Assembly (NCBI GenBank): GCA_037389465.1
Contig: JAZARR010000213.1
Location: forward strand, 2,966,001 to 3,030,000
DNA: 64,000 bases
Origin: Baylisascaris procyonis
Taxonomy: Eukaryota > Nematoda > Chromadorea > Rhabditida > Ascarididae
Direction of reading: 5' to 3'
Notes under the pieces: generated by a model
What the model saw: only the letters and a program-made list of their open reading frames with translations
The model's database searches: none
Told to the model about the DNA's origin: nothing
Position numbers and translations under genes: made by a program
Shown: piece by piece, positions 1 to 19,098 of the stretch
Layout: every line of letters begins with the position of its first letter
Position numbering within the stretch: position 1 is the stretch's first letter

Positions 1-1366
1 TAAACTTGCTAACACTATCAAAATTCTAGTGACGCTAATTGAGATATCGGTTCCACTGATAGAATTTCAACGACGTATCTCAATCATTTAAAATACTATG
101 CAAACGCAATAAGCCTGAAAAAATGATTCAAGCTCGAAGCTTCCAATTAAACTTTATAAATGCTCAATTCAGAAATCTAAAATCAACTGCGGATGAAGAC
201 GAAAAAGCAATTCCAATATTAACTATGCAACCTTTGAATCTTTAATGGCGCTTCAAGTAAATGCAGCTTCTCAACAGAGTCGGTTCCATGAAACGAGTAG
301 TTAAATGACAGATATTAAAAAACATTCCGCAGCGATCGTACACCCACACTCATGACGATTGCACGACAAACAAAGGTCGTTCAGCTGGGGAAAGACAACC
401 GAGCGAGACAAGTTATGATTGCATAGTGAAGTCAACGATTGAACAACAATCAGCGACGGAATATTCATATGTAAATTTATGTGAAGTATCTTTTGAAATT
501 AGAGAAAGATGACTGTCAACAGTGTCTTCTTTGTCTTCTTAGGAAAAGCTCGCTCGCTTGAATTTAAACAACTGATTGACTCAAGTAAATATCATTCTTC
601 AGGAGGGAAAAAAGGACATTTTGTAGAAAAAATCCCGTTAAGATTATCTGCTGAAATCTAGTAAGTGAATGAGAAAACTCCGTGCTGTTCTTTCCCCTTC
701 CATTTTGAAAAGTCGATTCAATTACATTAAAACCAAAATTTCGCTCATTCCTTTCACCTTAGCTTTCCTCGATTCCAACTTTTTTCCCGATTTTCGATTG
801 TAATTGCCCAAGTCCATAATCTTCCACAAATCTTTGGGCACAACTACCCAGGCTTAATTTTTTGATGTCCCACGTCATTCCCTAACCGATCTTTTCCGCG
901 TCACAGCAATGCACATTTAACAACCTTGTGCTCGTCAGTTTTAGTTACGTCATGTTTGTGCTCGACGAATCTCTTGCAAAATCGCGTCAAATCGATGACA
1001 ATCGTGCACTGATGTGGTAGGGAAATTTAGGCAATGCGAGTGATGAACCTACGTTGAAATTGCATGAAAATAATGAAGAATCAAACTGCAAAATAAGCTG
1101 TAAAATTCCAGGCGGAAAGACACAAATAATAAACGATGAAACGTTGCAAAATAAAGAGAGAAAAGAAGGAAGAGAAAAGTGAACATTGCCCTTCGATTAT
1201 TGATTGATTACGCTAACGGGAGAATCGTGCATTAAGCATAGTACAATGCACTTAGTCATATGATTGAACAAACGTCCTTCCGCTCAATCGTTGCCGTAAA
1301 CGTTACACTTAGTTGGCATTTGTGATTTTGTATAAGAAGAAAAGACTAATGAATTGATTAAGATAC
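1..1366 (-). other. Last visible intron of pccb (no exon seen)
   Basis: The donor GTATCT begins at 1366 after the codons for AAVR plus one base of a Gly codon. The rest of the stretch to position 1 is AT-rich and holds no frame resembling the conserved C-terminus on either strand, so this intron is at least 1.37 kb. Confidence 0.6.
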
Positions 1367-7000
<5,634 letters not shown>

Positions 7001-7046
7001 GGTTCCCCTTTGATAGAGGAGGTCTGTTCACCGCCTAAATACAAAC
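7001..7046 (-). promoter_or_regulatory. 5' UTR and likely spliced-leader trans-splice acceptor of pccb
   Basis: Reading the minus strand, a T-rich stretch ends in TTTGTATTTAG with the AG at 7036-7035. A 34-base leader follows and then the pccb ATG at 7000. No upstream exon or promoter is visible next to it, which is the usual look of a nematode trans-splice site. An ordinary intron with a remote 5' UTR exon is the alternative. Confidence 0.5.
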
Positions 7047-8056
7047 AAAAAGTTGACGCAAATTGTTTGATGAGTATTCGATCGCTTAACGTGTCATCCA
7101 ATAAAATCGTTTAGTTGAAGCAATCTCAACTTAACAATGATATCATCGTGTGATAATAATGCACATTGTGCATTGATCTTTTTTGATATCTCTAAGAAAG
7201 TCATTTGCATATTTGCATGCCTCTTCAACGAAAAAAATTCATTTACGCCCTGAGGGCATTTCGTACTGGACTAACCATCCGAGCAAGCAATAGAAAGACG
7301 GTTCACATCACCAACAAGTGGAAAAAACCATTTCAAGATGTCGAATGACGTTTCACATTCTCTGCTACAAAATTTTTTTAATGCTTGCGAATACACGCCA
7401 TAAGAATTATACTTCAGGCATATATACCCAAATGGGAAATGAGCTTCTTTAAACGACCAGAAAATATGCATGTATCACAATTACGGCAATGGCGTTGAGA
7501 GTGTGAAAAATACGGAGATTGGAAGTTGAGCTTTCTGGGCAGAAATTAATCTATAAAATAATCTAAACAAAAGACTGCAGCGTTCAATCCGATCTCAATA
7601 AACGAAATTTTCTATTCTGATGATAAGCAGATCGAATATGCTTAAAAAAACACCAGATATTTGGTGAACGGAAAACCACCGTTGATAAGTATCTCCACTT
7701 GTTTTCATAGAAAATGCAAGAAAGCAAGAAAAAACAACGCCTAATATAAAAATTTTCTGTAGCAATTAAAAAGATTGCAAAGGTTAAAATAACATGGTTT
7801 CGATAGAATGCAGTTCTTATTATTAAATAACTAGAAAGGGAGAGGAATGGAAGGATGTTTTCTTGCAACATTATGCAAGGAAGGAGTGCTAATGTGGACA
7901 ATGTGAGATGCTCCTGTGATGGGCAATGACTAGAAAAAATGCTTCCGGTATTTATTACAATGTGTAGAACACTCTTGTATTATTATCACAATCACAAATG
8001 ATAAATCGACAAAAACAATCACAAAATGATGGTCATGGAGTGCAAAAAAAAAAAAA

Positions 8057-8165
8057 GAACTAGAGGCCGACCTATAATGAGATGGAATAACTAGATGAAG
8101 AAGATCACAGAAAACTGCTGGATAAGAGACGCGTTGAATTGAGGCATTTCAAAGCAATATGAAGA
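8057..8165 (+). mobile_element. RTE-type LINE reverse-transcriptase C-terminal fragment
   Basis: After a poly-A run the plus strand translates as RTRGRPIMRWNN, a stop, then MKKITENCWIRDALN. This matches the conserved C-terminal block of RTE-clade LINE polymerases, RGRPxxRWxD followed by a basic segment with KNWxRDA. The frame has in-frame stops and no upstream RT domain, so it is a dead 3' remnant. Confidence 0.55.
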
Positions 8166-8315
8166 GATTTTTATTCATAATGAATGTTTTATTGATAAAA
8201 TAAAAGTAGAATAAAGCAAAACTTTCGTAAAGAGAAACGCAATCCTCAATTTTTCAATAACAAACGTTTGTGAAGGTTGTAAGAGGAAGTATGAAATTCG
8301 TTCTCTCAATCTGTT

Positions 8316-8383
8316 TACTCCTTCCCCCTCCTCCTCGGCCATCTCTTGCAACTCCTCTCCACCCCACCCCCCCCCCCTACCTC
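8316..8383 (-). repeat. C-rich tract with G-quadruplex potential on the minus strand
   Basis: The run holds CCCCC, several CC(T/C)CC groups and a ten-base C run near 8367-8376. The complementary strand therefore carries at least four G-runs within about 65 bases, enough for a G-quadruplex. Confidence 0.4.
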
Positions 8384-11300
8384 CTAAAGAACGACTTAAA
8401 ACGTAAATGAGTGAGGCTCCACTCTTTGCGCTCGACTTGAAGCAGCAAAAGACGGGCGCCGTAGTCGGAGCTTACACTTTCAGTCAATAATAATGTCGGG
8501 CAGCAACGACGTACACCACGCATCACACATACATTCAGAGTACATACATATCGATGCGGTCGATACGAAGAAAAAAAAGCTTTCCCCGCATTTACTAGCA
8601 TTCACGCATGGCTCGTAGCCATTTTCGGGCCAATTTTTCGATAGAATTTCAACTCAAATGTTTCGTTTCACTAAATATTACGCTTTAATACTGGATGCTA
8701 GTTTGTTCTTTATTGGCTAAACATTTTGAACGTTGTCTTTTCGATGTGAAGAAAGACGAATAAAAAGAAATTATTGAGAAAAATATTCTAAAATATCCAA
8801 TTAAAAATAAAGATATGGGAATGGAAGAGTAAAATGTAAAGAATACCGATAGGGAATCGGCGAACGGATCTGAACGAAAAATCTAAAACTATTGTTAGCA
8901 TTGTCCGACGCGGTTACTCAATAGTTAAGGCAACAGCTCCGAAGCTGGTCACGAAAGAAATCAACTTCAACTCAGAAGCACATGGAAATTGTTAACGGTC
9001 GTATTTATCAATCCTCGACAAATACGAACGTTATGCCTCTCGATAAAAAGATCGATAACGTCTATTATTTTCAATTAAAATAAAAATTAGATAATACCAG
9101 AAAAATTAACTCTCGACGCCATGCCACACAAATATTTTTAAATTCATCAATTTTTTAAATATCTTCGAACTAAACATAATGTTCTAATATGGATAAAAGC
9201 GCCGAATTTGAATTGCAATTATCACTGCAATTTTTTAAAGTTTCGCGGAAAGTAATTCTCCAAAATTTGGCGTACTAAAATTTTATGTTCAAATGAGACA
9301 TCAATTTCGCATAGCCAATTTGAAACGGTAAATATTTCTGAAGAATTTCAATAAAATCATATCGTAAAAAAATTCTTTTTCGCCGATATTTCGATGAAAA
9401 TGGAATTTTCTCCAGAAATTTCCGCCATAGATTAGATCACTATGAATAATTTTCAAAAAAAAAAAGTCTTGTCTAATTGTAAAAATATACGCCTATTCAA
9501 CTTTTCAAAGCATTTAACTACTATGATTGGCGCAAATAAACACAAACAAAATTGAAATATTCATTAAAATATTCAAATCAAAGTTCCACTATCGATTTCT
9601 GGCGCATATGACGTCTTATGCTAAAATAACCAATACGAATGACTTAAAAAAATATGCAAAAATTCTAGTAATGTTGCATGATTTTCAAATATTTTGCACA
9701 ATAATACATCAATCTTTTAACAAACGCAGAAAACAATCGATCAACTAAAAATCTTTTGTTAGGATTTGTCCTTTTTTTTTCCGACGGTGCGACTGGTGTA
9801 AAATACAATCCAGTCGATTGTAAAATATACGCAAATTTTTTTTTGAATCTATTTGAATATCTATAAGCTCGCTCGTTATTAATGATCAAGTTGAAAATTC
9901 CGCATAAAATTTACGTAATTTTAAAGGAACGTTTTTCAGGCATAATTTTTGTTAGAATCGTTGCAAAACTCAGAAATAAAATAGCGATTCAAGAAAAAAA
10001 ACTCGTCGAATAGTTGGTGGAATATCTATAATTTTAGGGATGACTCTAAAAAAATTTTATGAGCGCTTAATTAATTTCTTTATGGAATAAACTTTTTATT
10101 AGAACCCACCTATCATATTTTAATTCCTATATCGAGAAACGATTTTTTAAAAATTCGGATGTTTCAATTGTAGGATTCCATCACGAAAGCATCAGAGTCC
10201 AATCCATTTTAATATTGACAGCAGAGTAACTGTTTGAATGAATGCCGACAAAAAGCATCATATAGCCAGCCAGTTAACCATGCAAGGAAAAAATTATTGG
10301 TGTGGTTAACTGTTATGCAAAAATTCACGATCGGCTCTATAACATTCAATTTCATTCAATATACGTTAGCAGTTAGAGAAAAAATGCGACCTTCAGGGGA
10401 AATAGATTCGATCTGGAATAAACTAAAGTATAAAATTTGAATATGCAAAAAGGATTTTTTTTTTCTTAGCAATTGGTACTCACATAGAGATTATTTATTA
10501 AAAATTACTTTGCAAACAAGGACGATGGATTTACAATAAAAAATTTGTTAAAGACGTTCAGCTAGCTGAGTTATAAAGAATCTGACCGATGGATGAATGA
10601 GGAGAATATCGATAAATTGAATTGCAACCAATGGCAAATATTTCTGATTAGAAACTACAACAGAAGACAAATTTTTTAGATCGCGTCAGCCATGTGGTGG
10701 CAACAACCTCAAGCTCAACGCACACACAGCCACAATTACACTCGAAACCAAAGCCCGAGCAGGCAGCCGTGCTGGCTCATCATCCTATCGAACACTGAAC
10801 TACACAAGCACACACCGATCGGGCAAGCCACACATAACTACTCTCATCGTCTGTGCCCCTCCATAATGTACACAATCCTCTATGTGGCATCAAGCAGTCA
10901 AAATTGAGAAAAAAATGGAACACTCAATCGAAATAGCACGTACACATCGATGTGCAACTACTTTGATTGTGTTCTTATGAATTTTCGATCGATTATCGAT
11001 TGATAGATCATCATCGAAATATATGAGTATTTGCAATCATTGCAATGCTAATTTTTTATTCAGCCATTTACTGCATATTTGATCTACTTGAGAGCATCCA
11101 ACTTTTTAAAGTATCCTATTTAATATCTTCAACGATCATATTTAAGATTCAATTGTAGAAGGATTAGATATGTGAAAAAACAAATATACCAATGAAAAGT
11201 GCAACTAAAACACTTATAAAGTAAGCAGTATGAAGTAATCGATAGCGCAAAATCACCTGCATTACAGTAATCAAATAAGAAATGAAACTGATATAGATAT

Positions 11301-14300
11301 TTTATTGCATATTGAAATGAATCGAATTAAAGGTGTCTAATTTTGGCCAAAACTATTACAGTCACATTTCACTCAAATACAATCACAGAAAACCACGGTG
11401 GCCTTTTGTAAGGTAGACCAGTCGGCTATAGATGAAGCTGGGCTAGTGACCCTTGCAGGGTAAGTCAAAGATGGTCAGGAGCATACAGGTACATTTACTC
11501 GACCGCAGCTCGACAGAGGGTGCAGATGCTCAAGGAGACCCGGAAGACTAGACGAGCCAAGGTGAGCTGACCTTTACACTCTAACACCCGATTAATACTA
11601 CTAGTAATTGTTCAGTCAGAAATGGAGCATAAACTATTATAAATTCGTATATTAAATACTAGGAGCTTTAAATTATTTGAATTTCAGAACTATATAAAAA
11701 CTCTGTTACAGCATCCTGAGAGACCCTTGGAAGCTGATGATTGAAGGAGTCTAGCACGTTGCTAAACATTTCTATCATACAATAATCTCCTCTATTCCAT
11801 CAGGCTATAAATACTTGGATTCGACTAAATAAGGGGAATAGCAGTGGAAAAGCTTCTTGGAAAAAGAGCGTTTTGAAGAGGTCGTGACTAGATATACATA
11901 TTGCAGGGACCGTTTCTTAGAGCGACCCAAGAAATTGCTTTTATAGATTTGGGAATGCACTCGACGCAAAGTTCGATTTTTTTCTGTTGAACACACAAGC
12001 AGCGTGGTGATTGAGGATATGCACGTAGAGTTTAGTGCAAAGGTACTCAGATAACTTAGCAGAGCATGTCTAGCTGGATTCTTGAAACGTATTGACATCA
12101 GCACTTTTAACTCCATGTTGAGTTATGTATGAATTGTTCCCCTCCCTAATTCTATAGCTTAACTTGTAGGAAATTAGAGGGGAGAGGTGGAAGGGGAATG
12201 GAGAACGGGGAGATGCGGAAAGGGCGGAAGGGATTTCTTTTTTAAATCTCAGAAAAACGCTCCCCTAATGTAGTATTCTCTTTTAAATATACCCTGATCC
12301 TTTGTGAACGATCTTCTAAAATTGGTGATATTTTGAAATAATTTTTTTTTTTTTTTTGAGAACAGCAATGTAAAAATATGTTTGCATTAACATATGTTTA
12401 ACTGCTACGAAATTTTGCATTTAATTGCTAAATAATTTTCCGGTATTCTGAAATATTTCAGTGTTGTTTCGTCAATAGTTAAACATTTTGAATGTTTCCC
12501 ATGATGACAATTTACTATCACTGAAGAGCTTAAAATATGTCTAAACTGTTTTTGAAATATTTTTCCTCTTCAACAGTCTGAGATGATTTAATGCCTCATA
12601 CCCCAATGAGGTTAGTCCATAGAATTTAATTTAATTGTTGTGGTATGTGGTTCTCAAGCACTGCCTTAACTTCATTGTAAAGCATTCATTCTCATTCTAA
12701 TACGATCGTAAGCATAAGGGCGTATCTTTTGGAGAAGCAAATCGATGCAATTATCTAAAGGAATCTTTCTGCTTCCACAAATTACTAAAGAGAAAACGAG
12801 TTTTTAATTCGTTATTGTCACTATTGCATCTTGCATAAAAATCATTTATTCGTAAGAAAATTAACTTTGTCACAAATTTTCGAATTTCATTCAGTTTATT
12901 TCTTTATCTATAGAATTGATTCACATCTCGGATGTATCTAAACGATATTCATTGATTATTTATATATTTCGTCGTCGATTGTGAAAGAAATTATAATGCA
13001 TAATCGTAATGAATTTTTTTTATGCAAACTCTGCAACTTTTTATCTTTATTTGCAATTTTTCACAACAAGGACAAGTGAAATGCCACCTATAGTAATGTG
13101 TTTTTTACTAGCATTCTAATTTGCTCGCTTATAGAGTGTTTTTTCCTCACAATACAATTGACCAATATTGAGAGATGAACGCTTTTGTTTCGATGAATAC
13201 TGAGTGCAATTCAACTGCAATCTTATCAAATCTGTTGTGGCACCTCTTTCAATTTCCGCCATCGTCTACTATAATCCTGGAATTGGCCAATTTCAATAGG
13301 GCTGTTGATTCATCGCTGAACATTTTACTACAGCTTGCAAGACGGATTTTGGCTGTAATATTTCATCACGTTTTTCTTTTCAGCAGTTGCAATTCACGCA
13401 TTTCTTAGTTGCTTCAAGCTCCGATCGCCTCTATTTGTATGTAGGATGCAGTTAGTAGAATTTTTCACTTCATCCACTAAAAATTCATGCAAGTAGCACA
13501 GATATCGGTTCGATATAAATTTTTTGGCACAGATATATAGCCTAATTTCTTGTGATTACACCTAAAATGTAGAATAAATATTCTCATAAATCAAGCATTT
13601 TTTTAAAGAAAGAAAATGTGCGGAGATATCACCTTGCAACGCTTAATTTTCCTTGGTTTCTCCATAATTTGCGCTCTTCATACTTGAACATTCCCTCCTC
13701 TTTATTCTTATTCATTTCATTCAGTTTCCACACTAATCGAACTATGCGTTTCGTTATCACGGATGGCCGAAACATAACTAAAGCGTTCACACTGATAGAT
13801 AGAGCCGATATATGGCCATCTTTGATACTCGATAAACACGATCGCTTCAATTTCGATCTAATAATCGTTGTATTACTTAAGTTCCATGAATCTTTTTTTG
13901 TTTTGTTCATTTCAATTTCAGGTTCTTTTCAGTTTTTTTAAAATTTATAAGCGCTGTCGAAATTTTTTAGGTTTCTCTGCGTTAAAATTTTCTAATCTTT
14001 TTTGATCATATTGATATTGGAATTATTTTTTTCAAAAATTTTTTAGCCCTTCTATACTGGCTATTTTTCTCAAGGGTGAAATTTTTCTTCGAATTTTCGT
14101 CGAAAATATCTCAAATTTTGAACGATGGACGACAATATTTGATAAATGCGTTTTCATTCGTAACTGTCAAATCATTCAATTTCGAAACTTTTCAGCGATG
14201 CTTTTTTTCTCTTAAATTGGTAATTTAAATTCCCATGGGCATGTCCTCTCCACAAAAAAAAAATTGAAAAATCGGCGAAATCAGTGAGAATTTTTCTGTC

Positions 14301-17300
14301 AACTTTTAATTAATTCTTCTTTATTCCATTATTTAGTAGAATTTCTTGCCAAACAACTTTACTTCATACACTCCTTAATGACTATATAATTCATAAGGCG
14401 TTTCATGAGTCGTAAGGAAAACATTTGTGCACAGTTACACGTGAATAGAAAGAACGAATGTATAGTGGTGAAGCATTTGAGAACGAATGGCACTCGTTCG
14501 TAGGTGGAAAAAAATCGTTAAGATAAAAAAAAACATCGTATTGAGAGCGAACGTCTCTTGACAGCCGACACACAGACTATAAACATACTGAGTTTTGACG
14601 CATTAATCGATTTTATGATACACACTCATTACCTGTGCAACCTATGTAATTATGTTCAAGGTGATGCATAGATAGTGAACGCTGTCGATGATCACGTTTG
14701 TAAACCTATTCTTTCAAATAACTTTATGCATGAGCATCATGCACGCATATATATTAGCGAATCGAAAGTTGTGTAGTGAAGTCATTGAATGTCCTGTTGC
14801 ATAGTTCACTCCACACTGCTGCACTTCGTTTTATCTCTTCCCTCCTCATTTTCTGCCTCTTGTGCCTACATTTCCAGAATTTAAACCGACTACTTTCTCC
14901 AACAATAATGAAGAATGCTTATTTAGGTGGAATGTAAAAAGCACTGGAAAAATAAATATTCGGATATAAGACTTACTGACTTGGGAAAGTAGAAGTTCCC
15001 AGGCAGGCAGTGGGTAGTGGGCTACTTCATTTAAGGACTTGTTGTTCCAGATTCATTGAAATATGATTATTTAAAGTGTACCTTATCCAGGCCGAAACAA
15101 ATAGTGAGCAGAAGGGCTTCCATAAGTTGAAATTAATACGTCAAACGTTCGCACCATAGGCAATTTCATCAGCATCAATATGGGATAAGGAGATTCTACT
15201 GTTTTAACATAGTACTTAAATCTACTATGACATTTCTACTTATTTCTCTGGCTCATTAGGACGACCTAGTACACCTTTGCTAATATTCTCTTAGAACTGA
15301 AAGTTTCAGAGGAATGAAGATGTAAATGACGTCATTTAATAGCATTCAAATACATTCGTTCACATTTCGAAGTAATTTTTGCGACAAATTTTGAGCAGAC
15401 GATATATCTTAGTTGATAAAATAGAGCAATTAATTTCGCTCCAACGCATATCATTATCAACGCAATGTAAAATTGCTGACTCCTTGATTATAACAAGCTT
15501 TTCGCATACTTAATTGTAAAGAGTATCGTGGACGATAGTGTAAAAACCATGTAACATCGAAAATCATCTGATATGTTATCACTTTATTTTCAGAATTTTT
15601 TTGATAGTCGCCGTCATTTATATATACGCAAATTCAACCTAATTAGGTACCATTCGGAACTTAAAGAGGAGCATTTCCATTTCTGACAAATTCCCCTTCT
15701 GCTAAAATGAGTACTCTCAAAGTTATGCGAATATTTTTTAAGAGGTTTATTAAACGCTTTCTCCACTTGATGCACCTTTCTTTTTTTTTAAAAAACATAA
15801 TCAGAGCAGCGAAACGGATTTAAAGAAGCACATTAAAAATTGGTTTATTAAATTGCTGTAATAAAGGTGAAAAATCACTAAATTTCCTATCGGCAACGTG
15901 GGAATAGCCTGAAGCAAAAACGTCTGAGGTGGAAATTTCAAAAGTTCTATCGCTGGGTTTTCTCCACGATGACGTTCTAATTTCACGGAACGTTACGTTG
16001 AACGATGCAAATTTTTTTTGTACTTTGATGCAAACATTGTGCTTTTTTTTTCGATGGAATTTCTTCCCTCATCTTCACAAGATTCTCCCACTCATAGTGA
16101 TTTTTCATCCTCATTGCTGCTATACCTCTAATCTATTCACCTCTTCAAAACGGAACCCTTTCTCTGTTACGTCTATGAACCAAAGAAAAAGTCTACACAA
16201 TAAGGCGATCGATAGCAGCTGGTGTGATCTTATGATGACGTCAACGTCCTCCTCATTCATCACCAATAGTTGCGGTAAAGGGAATAGGAGTGCGAAAAAA
16301 GTGCGAAAAACATGATCTTATATGTTTCCCGTAGGTGAATCATCCACCGCAAATTTCAAATGCTAAGCGAATGAATCAAAAAAAAATTTTTTATGCAACT
16401 GTGATCAACTTTTCAACTCACGCTCGATTGTGTTATTGCACTCCAATTTCTTGTGTTTACTGGTATAAAAGATACAATGTTTATAGTTCTTATATCTGGG
16501 AAATTTTTCGATTAAATAGCACTAAAATTTCCACCATCTATTTCTTCATTGCAACTTTTTTTTTAGCAGCCTAAATTCTTTTCCATAAAATTGCTTCAAA
16601 AATTCTATCAAAATAACGCCGATTCAATTTCAACTGCAATACGTTGAAATCATAACACATCTCGATACATAAGAAATTGTGTGCATCAATACTGCGACGT
16701 CATTATATGCAACGTTCACATCGGACGTGCTGTGTGAGACACTCCACCATTGAATGCATACGTTCACATTTGTGCATTTGCACGCATACATATCACAATC
16801 ACATACAAAAAAAAATCTTTTATTGAGATTCTCTGTCAACGAGGGATCTGGTGGAAATGGTCGTGCTAAATTTACCTTTCACTATTTTGATACGCGTTGT
16901 GATGATTTTAAATCCCTGACGCATAATAATTTAGAATTCATTAATTACTTCCTAAGGGTTTTTTTCTACAGCCATCCTAATTTATAGTATGAATTTTCCA
17001 CTTCCACTTATCTTGAAGATATTCCGAAACTTGTACTCGTTTCTTGATTGCTCGATGAGAATATTTGAACTTTTTCAACTGAAAACTATCAAAAATATCC
17101 GAGTCAACATTTAACAACAAATGTCATCTGTTGAAAAATGAAGTTCATAGCATTCATAGGCGTGAAATTGTTATGCATGGTTTCCTATCATTCTATTGAA
17201 TAGGTACAAATTAAGCTTAATCATCGGTTTTTAATTTTGTTTAAAAATGTCGATGAAAGAAATTTCAGTCATCTGCGTCTAATGCTAATCATTTCCGTAA

Positions 17301-17510
17301 TTGATTAAGGATAATTTGATTATACGCTTTAACTCACCCATGAAGCACCACGCACATCTATCTCTCTTAATTGTCATACGCTTATTATTCTTTTTGCTTC
17401 CACGTGTGATATTAGATGTAGTTATGCCGACACCGAAAGTTGTGTTCAGGTATTACACTCTATGTTGCGAGCATTGTGTTTTTGCTAGACAAATACAGAC
17501 TCTACAATAA
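17301..17510 (+). CDS. Short hydrophobic frame conserved in both duplication copies (69 aa, unrecognised)
   Basis: A 69-codon plus frame starting MIKDNLIIRF has a hydrophobic stretch (LLIVIRLLFFLLPRVILDVV) in its centre and a Cys pair (YTLCCEHC) near the end. The copy at 40365-40574 differs by a single residue. Because the two copies are nearly identical overall, conservation is not evidence of function. It could be a signal-anchored peptide or a chance frame. Confidence 0.2.
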   Translation: MIKDNLIIRFNSPMKHHAHLSLLIVIRLLFFLLPRVILDVVMPTPKVVFRYYTLCCEHCVFARQIQTLQ

Positions 17511-17850
17511 TCTGGTGGAAGGAACTTCAGATCCCATTCGCCAGCTCAAGCAGCTATTATCGAGCTGAACGACGACAGGATGGCGAAGCACCTTCCTCAT
17601 CATAGTACAGTGCTCGGGAATACTCTATGATTTTTCGCCGTTTTACATCCTTTTAGAGAAAAACTATGCGAAATCTACGAGAATGCATCCGCAATAGGAG
17701 ATAACAGATTCTCACTCGTAGAGCTCGAATCAGTAGCAATGCCTGAGTATCACCGAAAGCCACATCCGATGTGGACCAGCAGTAGATCAATACTTATAAG
17801 GAAGACCCTCGGCCCTTTACCATCAAAATGTCACGAAGGACAATATAAAT

Positions 17851-18330
17851 GTAATTCAAAAATCCACCACTTCCACCTATCAAATGCCGTCAAATGGCTT
17901 TTATGTGTAGACCAAAAAATCCATCACACTAGCGCTCAAATTGCCTGGAAACTACCAACATGCAGATCAAAAAGTTCGTCGTATCAACAAAATTCCCGAG
18001 CGCCCCCAAATACTATCCACGCTTAGGCAAATTTATCATGCCCAACTCCCTTGTGCCTCAAAAGAGTGCCCATATGTAGGTCAAGACTTCATTGCCCTCG
18101 CCGCCCTTCGGGTGCCTATATGAATGCCGCCTAAGGATGTTGAACGCGTCTGTTGAGTGACCCTATATACCGCTATCTACGGGTAGATCAAAAATTCTAC
18201 CACAGTCACCCCGTAAACTCGAAAATTCATCGCTCCCTACCACTAAGGGCATGCAGGTCAAACTTTCGCTGTCCTCCCCCAACCGTTCAGTGTCTTCAAA
18301 GACTTTGCGTGCAGATCAAAAAATCTAACA
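17851..18330 (+). repeat. Degenerate ~56-bp tandem array with TGYAGRTCA cores
   Basis: The motif TGTAG(A/G)(C/T)CA or TGCAG(A/G)TCA followed by A-rich sequence recurs about every 56 bp or a multiple of it. Cores are near 17851 (divergent, TGTAATTCA), 17910, 17960, 18076, 18182, 18255 and 18312. Spacers are pyrimidine- and CCC-rich. The same array is in the other duplication copy (40914-41395). Frames through it are short and do not persist. Confidence 0.4.
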
Positions 18331-18960
18331 AATCCAACGACCAAGCGCCGCTATAAACCACCTACACGCAAACGAAAGCGCACACCTTACCAGCCCCGAA
18401 AGCCGCCAAAACTTGCCACACGTGAACTTGTCAAGCTTTGCGAAAACCAAAGACGAGCGTCAGGACCCCGCCACACCAAAAACCGTACCGCTTCCGGTAG
18501 CTTTTGCAGCCAGAAAAGGACAGGGATGTTCAACGAAAAACCCGGTGCCCGCAATACCTCAACAAACTGCTAAAATTTCGGCCTCCCTTAGGCAGAATAA
18601 GACAAGTTACACTGCAACCCTGCTACACAGATTGTCTGACAAACTAATCTGATGCCGCGCAACCTAACAATATATCCCTGCGGAGGCAGCCCTCAGCGGT
18701 CCGCTGTGCTGCAGAGACGCCAGTGCGATCCTTAAAGGAATGACGCACTCCCTTATTCACTGGACGCGACGATGGCCTACTGTTTCACCGGCCTCACTCA
18801 GTGTGACCACGACACAGGCAAATCTTTAACCAACGCCACTCTCGATTCAGCTACTTCGATTTGAAACCAGCCTTCCCTCCCCCTCCAGAAAGCCATTAAC
18901 AAAATTCCCAGTTAAAGTACCGAGAGCGGCGAAACACAAAGCATTACAGCAATCAAACCA
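18331..18960 (+). other. GC-richer segment with a basic open frame, no supported gene
   Basis: From about 18247 a frame without ATG runs to a stop near 18572 and is rich in Arg, Lys and Pro (for example KPPTRKRKRTPYQPRKPPK). The corresponding frame in copy B is broken by a stop where TAC has become TAG. An upstream exon would be needed for it to be used. I see no recognisable domain. Confidence 0.2.
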
Positions 18961-19098
18961 GAAATCACAAGGTGAAACAACACCATGCAAAAGCAACAAC
19001 AAGAACCACGAAGAAAATCACAAAGGAACACAAAATGCAAAAAATGCATGCCTCATATACAATTGCAAAATATAGAAACAGAAAGCGGGAATCCATTA

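Larger units (their letters stand above)
7047..17101. other. Gene-poor interval; no supported gene
   Basis: Ten kilobases of AT-rich sequence without an exon chain I can support. Content seen: a 66-codon minus frame at 7271-7471 that ends 236 bases upstream of the pccb acceptor (Cys-containing, unrecognised), a hydrophobic 105-codon minus frame at 7584-7901, an RTE remnant near 8.06 kb, a C-rich run near 8.35 kb, a less AT-rich island at 10.69-10.9 kb with CA-rich sequence, another at 11.39-11.6 kb, and a G-rich patch at 12.17-12.23 kb. None has splice sites or homology convincing enough to call. Confidence 0.4.

Noticed and set aside
7584..7901. 105-codon hydrophobic minus frame
   Set aside because: Phe/Ile/Leu-rich translation is expected from T-rich DNA. 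No signal, splice or homology support.
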